A DNA stretch of 20,213 bases, from the NCBI GenBank assembly GCA_048213135.1, contig PS015306.1:1-20213 (forward strand). The letters run 5' to 3'. This document shows, piece after piece, positions 19,142-20,213 of the stretch. The position numbers and the translations under genes are program-made. Every line of letters starts with the position of its first letter. The stretch's first letter is position 1. This DNA comes from Reclinomonas americana ATCC 50394. Lineage: Eukaryota; Jakobida; Jakobea; Jakobida. The notes under the pieces are model-generated. The model made no database searches. It was not told the origin of the DNA and saw only the letters and a program-made list of their open reading frames with translations.

Positions 19142-20191
19142 CTTTTGATGAGAAGCACCCAGTCGGGTCGATTGGGGAGGAACTTGCAGGAGGAGAAGCC
19201 GCGACGGGGAACCACCGAGCCAACGTGTTGCACGTTGATCTTCTTGAAGCTTTCGTCGGTGGAGAGCACCACGTTGGAGCCCTGGTGACAATCGCTCATG
19301 AGAATCGTGACAACGAACAGCTTGTGTCTCTCTTGTGAAGCGTACCTTTTCCAGATCAGTCTCCTCGGTGTAGGGGTCGGTGGAGACTCGCCGAGGGAAA
19401 AAGTACCACTGCCGACGATGTGGATTCCAGCATACTAACGCAACAAGAATGAGGCACACGCGAGCGAGAGAAAGTCGACCAAGAGCAACGTGCGCGTTAC
19501 CGGCTTCGTGAATCATGTATCCCGGCCGACTGGTGCCGGTGGCCTCGCGTAGTCTGTCGTAGATGCTGATCCAGTTGTGGTGTTGCACGCGGCCGTGCGC
19601 GTTGACCGACTTGGTCCACATGAGACCGGTGGATGTCACCGCACCGGTCTTTGCGTCAATGTACTCCTTGCCTTGCGAGCCGACGATCAGCTCGCCGTCT
19701 TTGACAGACGCCCATTCTATCTTGAAACCCTGCGAACAAGTAATGTACACGTTAGCGACCACGCACGCACACTGTGCTTGCTTGACTATTTTGTCGCACC
19801 TTTGACTGATGGCCGTCACCGTCGGCCAACACATACCGCGGCACGGCAACCACACTCTTGACGTGCCCATCCGTGGTGCGCTTCTGCACCAAGTCGAACA
19901 GAATACCCGTGCGATCGTCGCCGGCCAGCAGCTCTCCGCGATACCACGCCAACTCGGACAACTCCATGCCGCGCCCGGCCTCGTTGTGTTCACTCAAAAC
20001 CGGCACCTTGCAGCACACAAAGAAAACGTCAGCAACAGCAGCAAAGCGCAACATACACGGTGGGGAGTCGGGGCATGCGGCCGTACCTCGCCATCCTCGT
20101 TCAGTGGCACCCATCGAATGGCAGGCGGCGATTGCGCCAGATCCAAGAATCCGTACTTGAGCATTGATCGGAATCGTCTCCGTTTCTCATC
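19142..20191 (-). CDS. Calcium-dependent apyrase (CANT1/SCAN family), partial
   Basis: The family hydrolyses nucleoside diphosphates such as UDP and GDP in a Ca2+-dependent way, in the ER/Golgi or outside the cell, as a five-bladed beta-propeller. Visible exons are 20191-20087, 20006-19800, 19729-19501, 19434-19346 and 19281-19142. They join in phase (770 nt), with the N-terminus beyond the window edge. Recognisable segments in order: RRRFRSMLKYGFLDL, GRGMELSELAWYRGELLAGD then DRTGILFDL, VPRYVLADGDGHQSKGFKIE, WASVKDGELIVGSQGKEY, GYMIHEAVCWN, RQWYFFPRRVS, VQHVGSVVPRRGFSSCKFLP and DWVLLIK. The RGMELS..., DDRTG, DGDG, GKE, HE and PRR motifs are those I know from human CANT1. The last visible exon ends in phase 2 and enters an intron that disappears into the gap. 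Its matching terminal exon is at 18137-18263 on the opposite strand. Confidence 0.93.
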
Positions 20192-20213
20192 CTGCACACG
20201 CGATGCATGAATC

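Noticed and set aside
1-20213. Bacterial-type systems: CRISPR arrays, phage-defence islands, operons, insertion sequences.
   Set aside because: The repeats seen are simple microsatellites, the genes are heavily spliced, and I saw no transposase, integrase or spaced direct repeats. I also found no tRNA or rRNA gene by eye, although a covariance-model scan was not possible.

Overview
This window is nuclear DNA of a gene-dense, intron-rich unicellular eukaryote. Genes sit on both strands, are separated by tens to a few hundred bases, and are cut into many short exons by introns mostly of 45-80 nt. Long CT/GA, GT/CA and TTC microsatellites fill the larger introns and spacers. The gene set (POT1-type telomere protein, Mediator subunit 31, MacroD-type macrodomain, calcium-dependent apyrase, cytochrome b5 reductase) is eukaryotic only. 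I cannot fix the lineage from sequence alone; an opisthokont or amoebozoan-like protist is a low-confidence guess. All exon models were built by hand from splice signals, reading phase and remembered family patterns. No alignment was run.

Layout, left to right. 1-486 (+): the 3' end of an NADH-cytochrome b5 reductase. About 681-5501 (-): one long gene of at least 21 exons (at least 1,120 codons) for an unrecognised coiled-coil/IQ-motif protein. 6004-9486 (+): a 14-exon POT1/TEBP-like telomere protein with an apparent extra N-terminal OB fold and a Cys4 C-terminal module. 9529-10430 (-): MED31 with a long Ala-rich tail. 10514-11973 (+): a MacroD-like ADP-ribose hydrolase with an acidic/Pro-rich tail. 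12090-about 15509 (+): a degenerate protein kinase followed by a large uncharacterised domain. 15586-16228 (+): a PH-domain protein, perhaps part of the same gene. 16300-16621 (-): the 3' end of an unknown gene that runs into an assembly gap.

The right quarter is broken by three runs of N (16641-17625, 17992-18113, 18816-19084). Between and after them lie the last 21 codons of an unknown + gene, the start of a small membrane protein, a terminal exon of a CANT1-type apyrase on +, the start of an unknown + gene, and the rest of the apyrase on -. The apyrase pieces join in phase at a strongly conserved motif, yet they lie on opposite strands. The island 18114-18815 therefore appears to be inverted in this scaffold.

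Most neighbours look functionally unrelated, as expected for a compact eukaryotic genome. Shared features are divergent promoters (POT1 with the IQ protein; MED31 with MacroD, only 83 nt), convergent 3' ends with almost no spacer (POT1/MED31, 42 nt), and a recurring unusual 5' splice site, GTTGCG/GTTTCG, in at least six genes.
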